From: Tridacna crocea
Taxonomy: Eukaryota > Mollusca > Bivalvia > Cardiida > Cardiidae
Assembly (NCBI GenBank): GCA_943736015.1
Contig: OX031065.1
Coordinates: forward strand, 19,544,427 to 19,608,426
Length of the DNA stretch: 64,000 nucleotides
Direction of reading: 5' to 3'
Shown in pieces: positions 1 to 8,219 of this stretch; position 1 is the first letter of the stretch; each line of letters opens with the position of its first letter. Both the position numbers and the translations under genes were made by a program. The notes under the pieces were generated by a model. It ran no database searches. It worked only from the letters and a program-made list of their open reading frames with translations, and was not told the DNA's origin.

Positions 1-131
1 GCCTCCGAAAGTGTCGAAGTTGATTTTACGATTTTATGCACAGCACGTAACAGTCAGGTATGGGCGAGATGGTCATCGTAACCAAATCAATGGCCCTAGT
101 AAGAGAAAATGAAAAAGAAAAATCCCTACAA

Positions 132-310
132 TTGACTTAAGCAACCATTGTCGTCTGCTATAAAATATTTCGTAAGTCGAATTTTCATGTTTTTGCGGAT
201 ACGTAAGTGGCACCTGCGAGACAGTAGACAACCTAAATGGGTTTGTTGTCAGGCATAAAAAGATTGGGAAAAAAAAAAAAGATATTAGAAATTATATAAG
301 TTCCCTCTAT
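132..310 (+). repeat. Diverged satellite monomer m2 (179 bp), shown in copy 1
   Basis: This is one of five related monomers inside the unit, anchored on the TTGA word at its start. The core from GTCGTCTGCTAT onward aligns with the next monomer at about four-fifths identity by hand. The main difference is an extra 8-9 bp (ATGTTTTT) near 186-194. The conserved box TGCGAGACAGTAGACAAC is at 215-232. It ends with the A12 tract (269-280) and an AT-rich linker. It recurs in every copy. Confidence 0.8.
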
Positions 311-479
311 TTGACCCATCAAGCAGCAGGTGTCGTCTGCTATGAAATGCTCCGTACGTCGATTTTTCGCGGAGACGTAAATGGCACCTATGAGACGGTA
401 GACAACGTAAATGGATTTGTCGTCACGGTATAAAGAGAATGGAGAAAGAAATATACATTAAAAATTTAGTTCCTTTTCT
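311..479 (+). repeat. Diverged satellite monomer m3 (169 bp), shown in copy 1
   Basis: This monomer shares GTCGTCTGCTAT and GCACCTATGAGACGGTAG with its neighbours, with the conserved box TATGAGACGGTAGACAAC at 389-406. It is the most CpG-dense part of the unit, with about 11 CpG in about 110 bp, including CGTACGTCG and TCGCGGAGACG. Its length is close to the typical nucleosomal repeat, as in many centromeric satellites; any centromeric role is inference only. Confidence 0.8.
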
Positions 480-665
480 TTGATTTATGCAATAAGAAGC
501 AGTTGATACTGAAAGAGCCTTCAGTCTTTTTTTAGCCACTTGTCGCATTATTTTCTGGGGTTTTCGCATGAGCGTAACGGGCACATATGAGACGGTAGTC
601 AACCTAACTGGGTTTCTTGTTGCGGTTTGAAGAGATTAGAAAAATTACACTTCAGTTGCCTTTGT
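480..665 (+). repeat. Diverged satellite monomer m4 (186 bp), shown in copy 1
   Basis: It aligns with m3 through GCGTAACGGGCACATATGAG and the box TATGAGACGGTAGTCAAC (586-603), then GGGTTTCTTGTTGCGG and AAGAGA. It is longer than the others because of a T-rich stretch (TCTTTTTTTAGCCA) in its first half, which m5 also has. m4 and m5 are therefore the closest pair on that side. Confidence 0.78.
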
Positions 666-717
666 TTGATATATGGGTTTTCAGTGTTTTTTTAGCCATT
701 TGTCACATTAATTTCTG
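666..717 (+). repeat. Left part of interrupted monomer m5, shown in copy 1
   Basis: It starts with TTGATATATGG and runs through GTTTTTTTAGCCA and TTGTCACATTAATTTCTG. This matches m4 in order and spacing (TTTTTTTAGCCACTTGTC, then GCATTATTTTCTGGGG). Similarity stops at the G/T tract, where the 779-bp insert begins. The missing second half is found at 1497-1619. Confidence 0.7.
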
Positions 718-965
718 GGGGGGTTTTTACACTGTACATTGATCACTTTGGCTTATTGAAAAGTTTCAATGTGCAGCATTTATTGTGGGCCCAGTTAGAA
801 AAGCAAATCTAGCTAAGGGCTGGGGAGGGCGGGGTGCATCGAGGGTTAAAGGGAAGTAACTCTTGCAAGGGGCTTGAAAAGACCAAAACAAGGTCTTCTG
901 GGCCCCTATTTTCTTAAATGTTTGCCCATATTCAGTGAAATCTGGCATGTGTGGATGGTGCATGC

Positions 966-980
966 CTGGCAGTTTGCCAA
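966..980 (+). promoter_or_regulatory. NFI-like palindromic site
   Basis: CTGGC, a five-base spacer and GCCAA match the NFI/CTF consensus TTGGC(N5)GCCAA with one mismatch. The site lies in the insert and repeats in every copy. It could occur by chance; no binding is shown by sequence alone. Confidence 0.25.
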
Positions 981-1092
981 GGACTGCACAGAAGCCTTTA
1001 AAGAAGACTTTAAATCCACTTTTATGCCGTTTTTTTTTCACTGTTTTGTATTGATAAATTAGCGCGCCATTTAGGAGCGAATTTGAAGCTCT

Positions 1093-1207
1093 CTGATTGG
1101 CTGATGGGCCCAGCTTTGAATTTGGCTGTTGGTACCCATTCTGATTTCCTTAAAGCTTCTCTGATTGGATCATTTCAGAGAGGGAAGAGATTTGATTGGC
1201 TGATGGG
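1093..1207 (-). promoter_or_regulatory. Cluster of three inverted CCAAT boxes (NF-Y-like)
   Basis: ATTGG occurs at 1096-1100, 1164-1168 and 1195-1199. Read on the minus strand these are CCAAT boxes, two of them within AGCCAATCA, which fits the NF-Y consensus. The last two are 31 bp apart, close to the roughly 31-33 bp spacing known for paired NF-Y sites in cell-cycle promoters. The 14-bp word GATTGGCTGATGGG occurs twice (1095-1108 and 1194-1207), so part of the cluster arose by local duplication. A GC-rich GGCGCGCTAA lies just downstream on the minus strand (1059-1068). Promoter activity is inference. Confidence 0.3.
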
Positions 1208-1210
1208 AAA

Positions 1211-1220
1211 GGGGGGGGGG
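1211..1220 (+). repeat. Hypervariable poly-G tract (G10 in copy 1)
   Basis: The tract lies between GATGGGAAA and AATATCTG. Its length varies from copy to copy: 8 in copies 8, 16, 34; 9 in 5, 9, 19, 27, 29, 32, 36; 11 in 3, 12, 13, 17, 18, 20, 21, 28, 37-39; 10 elsewhere, except copy 11, which has G9-A-G2. It is the main source of unit length variation and of reading-frame changes across the unit. Confidence 0.9.
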
Positions 1221-1304
1221 AATATCTGTTTATCCTTATTAACCTTTTACCACATAATGCAGCGGCTTTTTAACACCCCGAAGGCTTTTGAAAATAAACT
1301 GAGG

Positions 1305-1341
1305 AAAGGAGAAAATGCAGGTTACCAGCATTTTCTCCTTT
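1305..1341 (+). repeat. 37-bp near-perfect palindrome (14-bp stem hairpin)
   Basis: The left arm AAAGGAGAAAATGC (1305-1318) is the exact reverse complement of GCATTTTCTCCTTT (1328-1341). The 9-base centre AGGTTACCA itself contains GGT/ACC, so the whole is a palindrome with one mismatched pair around a central T at 1323. It lies in the insert and I saw no variation in it in any copy. It is not the histone mRNA stem-loop and has no T-run of a bacterial terminator. It could form a cruciform in DNA or a hairpin in a transcript. Confidence 0.8.
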
Positions 1342-1496
1342 TCCCACAATGTTTTCTACCCTATCAAAGAAAAAAATTGGATTTTTAGTCATTCTTACAT
1401 CTTATTTAATCTTTATGGCCTACTTCTGAATTCTTCAAACAAGAACAAGATTTTTTTATCGGAAAAAGTTTCCCCAACAGCAACCTGTTGCTTCTG

Positions 1497-1619
1497 AATT
1501 TTATATTTCGCGCAGCGGTTAAACATAAAATTGACTTATGACTCGCGTGGTCGTCAAAATCGCTTCAATGTTTTCGTGACCCTGGTAAGAAAACAGGGAA
1601 AAATTTTGTTTACCTTTCT
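1497..1619 (+). repeat. Right part of interrupted monomer m5, shown in copy 1
   Basis: TTTCGCGCAGCGGTTAA aligns with TTTCGCATGAGCGTAACGG of m4. TATGACTCGCGTGGTCGTCA (1537-1556) aligns with the conserved box of the other monomers (TATGAGACGGTAGTCAAC in m4). It then runs through GGTAAGAAAACAGGG into the linker before the next TTGA anchor. With 666-717 it makes one complete monomer. Confidence 0.7.
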
Positions 1620-1775
1620 TTGATTTGTACAACAGGTGTCAGTTGCCTCCGAAAGTGTCGAAGTTGATTTTACGATTTTATGCACAGCACGTAACAGTCA
1701 GGTATGGGCGAGATGGTCATCGTAACCAAATCAATGGCCCTAGTAAGAGAAAATGAAAAAGAAAAATCCCTACAA
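1620..1775 (+). repeat. Diverged satellite monomer m1 (156 bp), spanning the copy 1/copy 2 junction
   Basis: It starts TTGATTTGTACAACAGG, resembling the m4 start TTGATTTATGCAATAAG. It carries the most diverged form of the conserved box (TATGGGCGAGATGGTCATCG, at 59-78 in the copy 1 phase). It is followed by TAGTAAGAGAAAATG and then directly by m2. It is the shortest monomer. Confidence 0.72.
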
Positions 1776-3287
1776 TTGACTTAAGCAACCATTGTCGTCT
1801 GCTATAAAATATTTCGTAAGTCGAATTTTCATGTTTTTGCGGATACGTAAGTGGCACCTGGAGACAGTAGACAACCTAAATGGGTTTGTTGTCAGGCATA
1901 AAAAGATTGGGAAAAAAAAAAAGATATTAGAAATTATATAAGTTCCCTCTATTTGACCCATCAAGCAGCAGGTGTCGTCTGCTATGAAATGCTCCGTACG
2001 TCGATTTTTCGCGGAGACGTAAATGGCACCTATGAGACGGTAGACAACGTAAATGGATTTGTCGTCACGGTATAAAGAGAATGGAGAAAGAAATATACAT
2101 TAAAAATTTAGTTCCTTTTCTTTGATTTATGCAATAAGAAGCAGTTGATACTGAAAGAGCCTTCAGTCTTTTTTTAGCCACTTGTCGCATTATTTTCTGG
2201 GGTTTTCGCATGAGCGTAACGGGCACATATGAGACGGTAGTCAACCTAACTGGGTTTCTTGTTGCGGTTTGAAGAGATTAGAAAAATTACACTTCAGTTG
2301 CCTTTGTTTGATATATGGGTTTTCAGTGTTTTTTTAGCCATTTGTCACATTAATTTCTGGGGGGGTTTTTACACTGTACATTGATCACTTTGGCTTATTG
2401 AAAAGTTTCAATGTGCAGCATTTATTGTGGGCCCAGTTAGAAAAGCAAATCTAGCTAAGGGCTGGGGAGGGCGGGGTGCATCGAGGGTTAAAGGGAAGTA
2501 ACTCTTGCAAGGGGCTTGAAAAGACCAAAACAAGGTCTTCTGGGCCCCTATTTTCTTAAATGTTTGCCCATATTCAGTGAAATCTGGCATGTGTGGATGG
2601 TGCATGCCTGGCAGTTTGCCAAGGACTGCACAGAAGCCTTTAAAGAAGACTTTAAATCCACTTTTATGCCGTTTTTTTTTTCACTGTTTTGTATTGATAA
2701 ATTAGCGCGCCATTTAGGAGCGAATTTGAAGCTCTCTGATTGGCTGATGGGCCCAGCTTTGAATTTGGCTGTTGGTACCCATTCTGATTTCCTTAAAGCT
2801 TCTCTGATTGGATCATTTCAGAGAGGGAAGAGATTTGATTGGCTGATGGGAAAGGGGGGGGGGAATATCTGTTTATCCTTATTAACCTTTTACCACATAA
2901 TGCAGCGGCTTTTTAACACCCCGAAGGCTTTTGAAAATAAACTGAGGAAAGGAGAAAATGCAGGTTACCAGCATTTTCTCCTTTTCCCACAATGTTTTCT
3001 ACCCTATCAAAGAAAAAAATTGGATTTTTAGTCATTCTTACATCTTATTTAATCTTTATGGCCTACTTCTGAATTCTTCAAACAAGAACAAGATTTTTTT
3101 ATCGGAAAAAGTTTCCCCAACAGCAACCTGTTGCTTCTGAATTTTATATTTCGCGCAGCGGTTAAACATAAAATTGACTTATGACTCGCGTGGTCGTCAA
3201 AATCGCTTCAATGTTTTCGTGACCCTGGTAAGAAAACAGGGAAAAATTTTGTTTACCTTTCTTTGATTTGTACAACAGGTGTCAGTT
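1645..3287 (+). repeat. Satellite unit copy 2 (1,643 bp)
   Basis: Three private indels: loss of C near 1860 (CACCTGGAGAC instead of CACCTGCGAGAC), A11 instead of A12 (1912-1922), and T10 instead of T9 (2672-2681). The T10 change breaks the minus-strand open frame present in the other copies. G10. Confidence 0.97.
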
Positions 3288-4932
3288 GCCTCCGAAAGTG
3301 TCGAAGTTGATTTTACGATTTTATGCACAGCACGTAACAGTCAGGTATGGGCGAGATGGTCATCGTAACCAAATCAATGGCCCTAGTAAGAGAAAATGAA
3401 AAAGAAAAATCCCTACAATTGACTTAAGCAACCATTGTCGTCTGCTATAAAATATTTCGTAAGTCGAATTTTCATGTTTTTGCGGATACGTAAGTGGCAC
3501 CTGCGAGACAGTAGACAACCTAAATGGGTTTGTTGTCAGGCATAAAAAGATTGGGAAAAAAAAAAAAGATATTAGAAATTATATAAGTTCCCTCTATTTG
3601 ACCCATCAAGCAGCAGGTGTCGTCTGCTATGAAATGCTCCGTACGTCGATTTTTCGCGGAGACGTAAATGGCACCTATGAGACGGTAGACAACGTAAATG
3701 GATTTGTCGTCACGGTATAAAGAGAATGGAGAAAGAAATATACATTAAAAATTTAGTTCCTTTTCTTTGATTTATGCAATAAGAAGCAGTTGATACTGAA
3801 AGAGCCTTCAGTCTTTTTTTAGCCACTTGTCGCATTATTTTCTGGGGTTTTCGCATGAGCGTAACGGGCACATATGAGACGGTAGTCAACCTAACTGGGT
3901 TTCTTGTTGCGGTTTGAAGAGATTAGAAAAATTACACTTCAGTTGCCTTTGTTTGATATATGGGTTTTCAGTGTTTTTTTAGCCATTTGTCACATTAATT
4001 TCTGGGGGGGGTTTTACACTGTACATTGATCACTTTGGCTTATTGAAAAGTTTCAATGTGCAGCATTTATTGTGGGCCCAGTTAGAAAAGCAAATCTAGC
4101 TAAGGGCTGGGGAGGGCGGGGTGCATCGAGGGTTAAAGGGAAGTAACTCTTGCAAGGGGCTTGAAAAGACCAAAACAAGGTCTTCTGGGCCCCTATTTTC
4201 TTAAATGTTTGCCCATATTCAGTGAAATCTGGCATGTGTGGATGGTGCATGCCTGGCAGTTTGCCAAGGACTGCACAGAAGCCTTTAAAGAAGACTTTAA
4301 ATCCACTTTTATGCCGTTTTTTTTTCACTGTTTTGTATTGATAAATTAGCGCGCCATTTAGGAGCGAATTTGAAGCTCTCTGATTGGCTGATGGGCCCAG
4401 CTTTGAATTTGGCTGTTGGTACCCATTCTGATTTCCTTAAAGCTTCTCTGATTGGATCATTTCAGAGAGGGAAGAGATTTGATTGGCTGATGGGAAAGGG
4501 GGGGGGGGAATATCTGTTTATCCTTATTAACCTTTTACCACATAATGCAGCGGCTTTTTAACACCCCGAAGGCTTTTGAAAATAAACTGAGGAAAGGAGA
4601 AAATGCAGGTTACCAGCATTTTCTCCTTTTCCCACAATGTTTTCTACCCTATCAAAGAAAAAAATTGGATTTTTAGTCATTCTTACATCTTATTTAATCT
4701 TTATGGCCTACTTCTGAATTCTTCAAACAAGAACAAGATTTTTTTATCGGAAAAAGTTTCCCCAACAGCAACCTGTTGCTTCTGAATTTTATATTTCGCG
4801 CAGCGGTTAAACATAAAATTGACTTATGACTCGCGTGGTCGTCAAAATCGCTTCAATGTTTTCGTGACCCTGGTAAGAAAACAGGGAAAAATTTTGTTTA
4901 CCTTTCTTTGATTTGTACAACAGGTGTCAGTT
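3288..4932 (+). repeat. Satellite unit copy 3 (1,645 bp)
   Basis: G11 in the main G tract. The G/T tract is G8T4, the same total length as the usual G7T5. Confidence 0.97.
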
Positions 4933-6576
4933 GCCTCCGAAAGTGTCGAAGTTGATTTTACGATTTTATGCACAGCACGTAACAGTCAGGTATGGGCGAG
5001 ATGGTCATCGTAACCAAATCAATGGCCCTAGTAAGAGAAAATGAAAAAGAAAAATCCCTACAATTGACTTAAGCAACCATTGTCGTCTGCTATAAAATAT
5101 TTCGTAAGTCGAATTTTCATGTTTTTGCGGATACGTAAGTGGCACCTGCGAGACAGTAGACAACCTAAATGGGTTTGTTGTCAGGCATAAAAAGATTGGG
5201 AAAAAAAAAAAAGATATTAGAAATTATATAAGTTCCCTCTATTTGACCCATCAAGCAGCAGGTGTCGTCTGCTATGAAATGCTCCGTACGTCGATTTTTC
5301 GCGGAGACGTAAATGGCACCTATGAGACGGTAGACAACGTAAATGGATTTGTCGTCACGGTATAAAGAGAATGGAGAAAGAAATATACATTAAAAATTTA
5401 GTTCCTTTTCTTTGATTTATGCAATAAGAAGCAGTTGATACTGAAAGAGCCTTCAGTCTTTTTTTAGCCACTTGTCGCATTATTTTCTGGGGTTTTCGCA
5501 TGAGCGTAACGGGCACATATGAGACGGTAGTCAACCTAACTGGGTTTCTTGTTGCGGTTTGAAGAGATTAGAAAAATTACACTTCAGTTGCCTTTGTTTG
5601 ATATATGGGTTTTCAGTGTTTTTTTAGCCATTTGTCACATTAATTTCTGGGGGGGTTTTTACACTGTACATTGATCACTTTGGCTTATTGAAAAGTTTCA
5701 ATGTGCAGCATTTATTGTGGGCCCAGTTAGAAAAGCAAATCTAGCTAAGGGCTGGGGAGGGCGGGGTGCATCGAGGGTTAAAGGGAAGTAACTCTTGCAA
5801 GGGGCTTGAAAAGACCAAAACAAGGTCTTCTGGGCCCCTATTTTCTTAAATGTTTGCCCATATTCAGTGAAATCTGGCATGTGTGGATGGTGCATGCCTG
5901 GCAGTTTGCCAAGGACTGCACAGAAGCCTTTAAAGAAGACTTTAAATCCACTTTTATGCCGTTTTTTTTTCACTGTTTTGTATTGATAAATTAGCGCGCC
6001 ATTTAGGAGCGAATTTGAAGCTCTCTGATTGGCTGATGGGCCCAGCTTTGAATTTGGCTGTTGGTACCCATTCTGATTTCCTTAAAGCTTCTCTGATTGG
6101 ATCATTTCAGAGAGGGAAGAGATTTGATTGGCTGATGGGAAAGGGGGGGGGGAATATCTGTTTATCCTTATTAACCTTTTACCACATAATGCAGCGGCTT
6201 TTTAACACCCCGAAGGCTTTTGAAAATAAACTGAGGAAAGGAGAAAATGCAGGTTACCAGCATTTTCTCCTTTTCCCACAATGTTTTCTACCCTATCAAA
6301 GAAAAAAATTGGATTTTTAGTCATTCTTACATCTTATTTAATCTTTATGGCCTACTTCTGAATTCTTCAAACAAGAACAAGATTTTTTTATCGGAAAAAG
6401 TTTCCCCAACAGCAACCTGTTGCTTCTGAATTTTATATTTCGCGCAGCGGTTAAACATAAAATTGACTTATGACTCGCGTGGTCGTCAAAATCGCTTCAA
6501 TGTTTTCGTGACCCTGGTAAGAAAACAGGGAAAAATTTTGTTTACCTTTCTTTGATTTGTACAACAGGTGTCAGTT
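4933..6576 (+). repeat. Satellite unit copy 4 (1,644 bp)
   Basis: Consensus as read by eye, G10. Confidence 0.97.
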
Positions 6577-8219
6577 GCCTCCGAAAGTGTCGAAGTTGAT
6601 TTTACGATTTTATGCACAGCACGTAACAGTCAGGTATGGGCGAGATGGTCATCGTAACCAAATCAATGGCCCTAGTAAGAGAAAATGAAAAAGAAAAATC
6701 CCTACAATTGACTTAAGCAACCATTGTCGTCTGCTATAAAATATTTCGTAAGTCGAATTTTCATGTTTTTGCGGATACGTAAGTGGCACCTGCGAGACAG
6801 TAGACAACCTAAATGGGTTTGTTGTCAGGCATAAAAAGATTGGGAAAAAAAAAAAAGATATTAGAAATTATATAAGTTCCCTCTATTTGACCCATCAAGC
6901 AGCAGGTGTCGTCTGCTATGAAATGCTCCGTACGTCGATTTTTCGCGGAGACGTAAATGGCACCTATGAGACGGTAGACAACGTAAATGGATTTGTCGTC
7001 ACGGTATAAAGAGAATGGAGAAAGAAATATACATTAAAAATTTAGTTCCTTTTCTTTGATTTATGCAATAAGAAGCAGTTGATACTGAAAGAGCCTTCAG
7101 TCTTTTTTTAGCCACTTGTCGCATTATTTTCTGGGGTTTTCGCATGAGCGTAACGGGCACATATGAGACGGTAGTCAACCTAACTGGGTTTCTTGTTGCG
7201 GTTTGAAGAGATTAGAAAAATTACACTTCAGTTGCCTTTGTTTGATATATGGGTTTTCAGTGTTTTTTTAGCCATTTGTCACATTAATTTCTGGGGGGGT
7301 TTTTACACTGTACATTGATCACTTTGGCTTATTGAAAAGTTTCAATGTGCAGCATTTATTGTGGGCCCAGTTAGAAAAGCAAATCTAGCTAAGGGCTGGG
7401 GAGGGCGGGGTGCATCGAGGGTTAAAGGGAAGTAACTCTTGCAAGGGGCTTGAAAAGACCAAAACAAGGTCTTCTGGGCCCCTATTTTCTTAAATGTTTG
7501 CCCATATTCAGTGAAATCTGGCATGTGTGGATGGTGCATGCCTGGCAGTTTGCCAAGGACTGCACAGAAGCCTTTAAAGAAGACTTTAAATCCACTTTTA
7601 TGCCGTTTTTTTTTCACTGTTTTGTATTGATAAATTAGCGCGCCATTTAGGAGCGAATTTGAAGCTCTCTGATTGGCTGATGGGCCCAGCTTTGAATTTG
7701 GCTGTTGGTACCCATTCTGATTTCCTTAAAGCTTCTCTGATTGGATCATTTCAGAGAGGGAAGAGATTTGATTGGCTGATGGGAAAGGGGGGGGGAATAT
7801 CTGTTTATCCTTATTAACCTTTTACCACATAATGCAGCGGCTTTTTAACACCCCGAAGGCTTTTGAAAATAAACTGAGGAAAGGAGAAAATGCAGGTTAC
7901 CAGCATTTTCTCCTTTTCCCACAATGTTTTCTACCCTATCAAAGAAAAAAATTGGATTTTTAGTCATTCTTACATCTTATTTAATCTTTATGGCCTACTT
8001 CTGAATTCTTCAAACAAGAACAAGATTTTTTTATCGGAAAAAGTTTCCCCAACAGCAACCTGTTGCTTCTGAATTTTATATTTCGCGCAGCGGTTAAACA
8101 TAAAATTGACTTATGACTCGCGTGGTCGTCAAAATCGCTTCAATGTTTTCGTGACCCTGGTAAGAAAACAGGGAAAAATTTTGTTTACCTTTCTTTGATT
8201 TGTACAACAGGTGTCAGTT
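6577..8219 (+). repeat. Satellite unit copy 5 (1,643 bp)
   Basis: G9; otherwise consensus. Confidence 0.97.

Larger units (their letters stand above)
718..1496 (+). mobile_element. About 779-bp non-satellite insert inside monomer m5 (candidate non-autonomous element), shown in copy 1
   Basis: This segment has no similarity to the flanking monomers and a much lower CpG density. Removing it rejoins two halves of one monomer of ordinary length (175 bp anchor to anchor). TTCTG occurs at 713-717 on the left and 1492-1496 on the right, so a 5-bp target-site duplication is possible. No transposase, reverse transcriptase or clear long terminal inverted repeats are visible. TGGGG at the left edge and CCCCA at 1472-1476 form a weak terminal inversion. 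The segment holds CCAAT boxes, an NFI-like site, internal 14-bp direct repeats and a strong hairpin. It could be a solo LTR-like piece, a MITE-like element, or captured single-copy DNA. It recurs once in every unit, so it inserted before the array was amplified. Confidence 0.5.
1..1644 (+). repeat. Satellite unit copy 1 (1,644 bp)
   Basis: Reference copy for unit coordinates. Tracts: A12, G7T5, T9, G10. No departure from the consensus was noticed. Confidence 0.97.

Noticed and set aside
561-581. CENP-B-box-like TTCGCATGAGCGTAACGGG in monomer m4
   Set aside because: It has TTCG and CGGG, but the spacing is four bases longer than the NTTCGNNNNANNCGGGN box requires, and other monomers do not match it.
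766-1041. A 91-codon minus-strand open frame present in nearly every copy, starting MKKKRHKSGF, downstream of the CCAAT boxes and with AATAAA (minus strand, 779-784) near its end
   Set aside because: It resembles no family I know, is short enough to arise by chance, and recurs only because the unit recurs. It is broken by T10 in copy 2. The invariance of the array cannot be used as evidence of selection. Strand-specific RNA or peptide data would be needed.
717-1476. Solo-LTR reading of the insert (TGGGG at the left, CCCCA at 1472-1476)
   Set aside because: The bases flanking those ends do not form a target-site duplication, and no primer-binding site or clear LTR core with both termini is visible. 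It is kept only as a possibility.
874-1497. Plus-strand open frames of 60-101 codons in the insert (and a 171-codon version in copy 2)
   Set aside because: Their lengths and frames change with the G8-11 and T9/10 tracts between neighbouring copies, they overlap the minus-strand frame, and they show no domain. They are chance frames.
1471-1500. Helitron-like 3' end: the small hairpin AGCAAC-CT-GTTGCT followed closely by CTGA
   Set aside because: The hairpin is too close to the CTRR-like end, the following base is A rather than T, and the left junction does not give a clear A|TC start. The evidence is insufficient to call a Helitron.
1497-1500. Longer target-site duplication at the insert junctions
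   Set aside because: Beyond TTCTG, the left continues with a G run and the right with AATTTTAT, so no longer direct repeat is supported.
1-1644. rDNA, 5S rRNA, tRNA, snRNA or histone gene repeat
   Set aside because: No conserved words of 5S, U1, U2 or U6 RNAs, no tRNA B box (GGTTCGANTCC) and no histone coding frame or histone 3' stem-loop were found in the unit on either strand.
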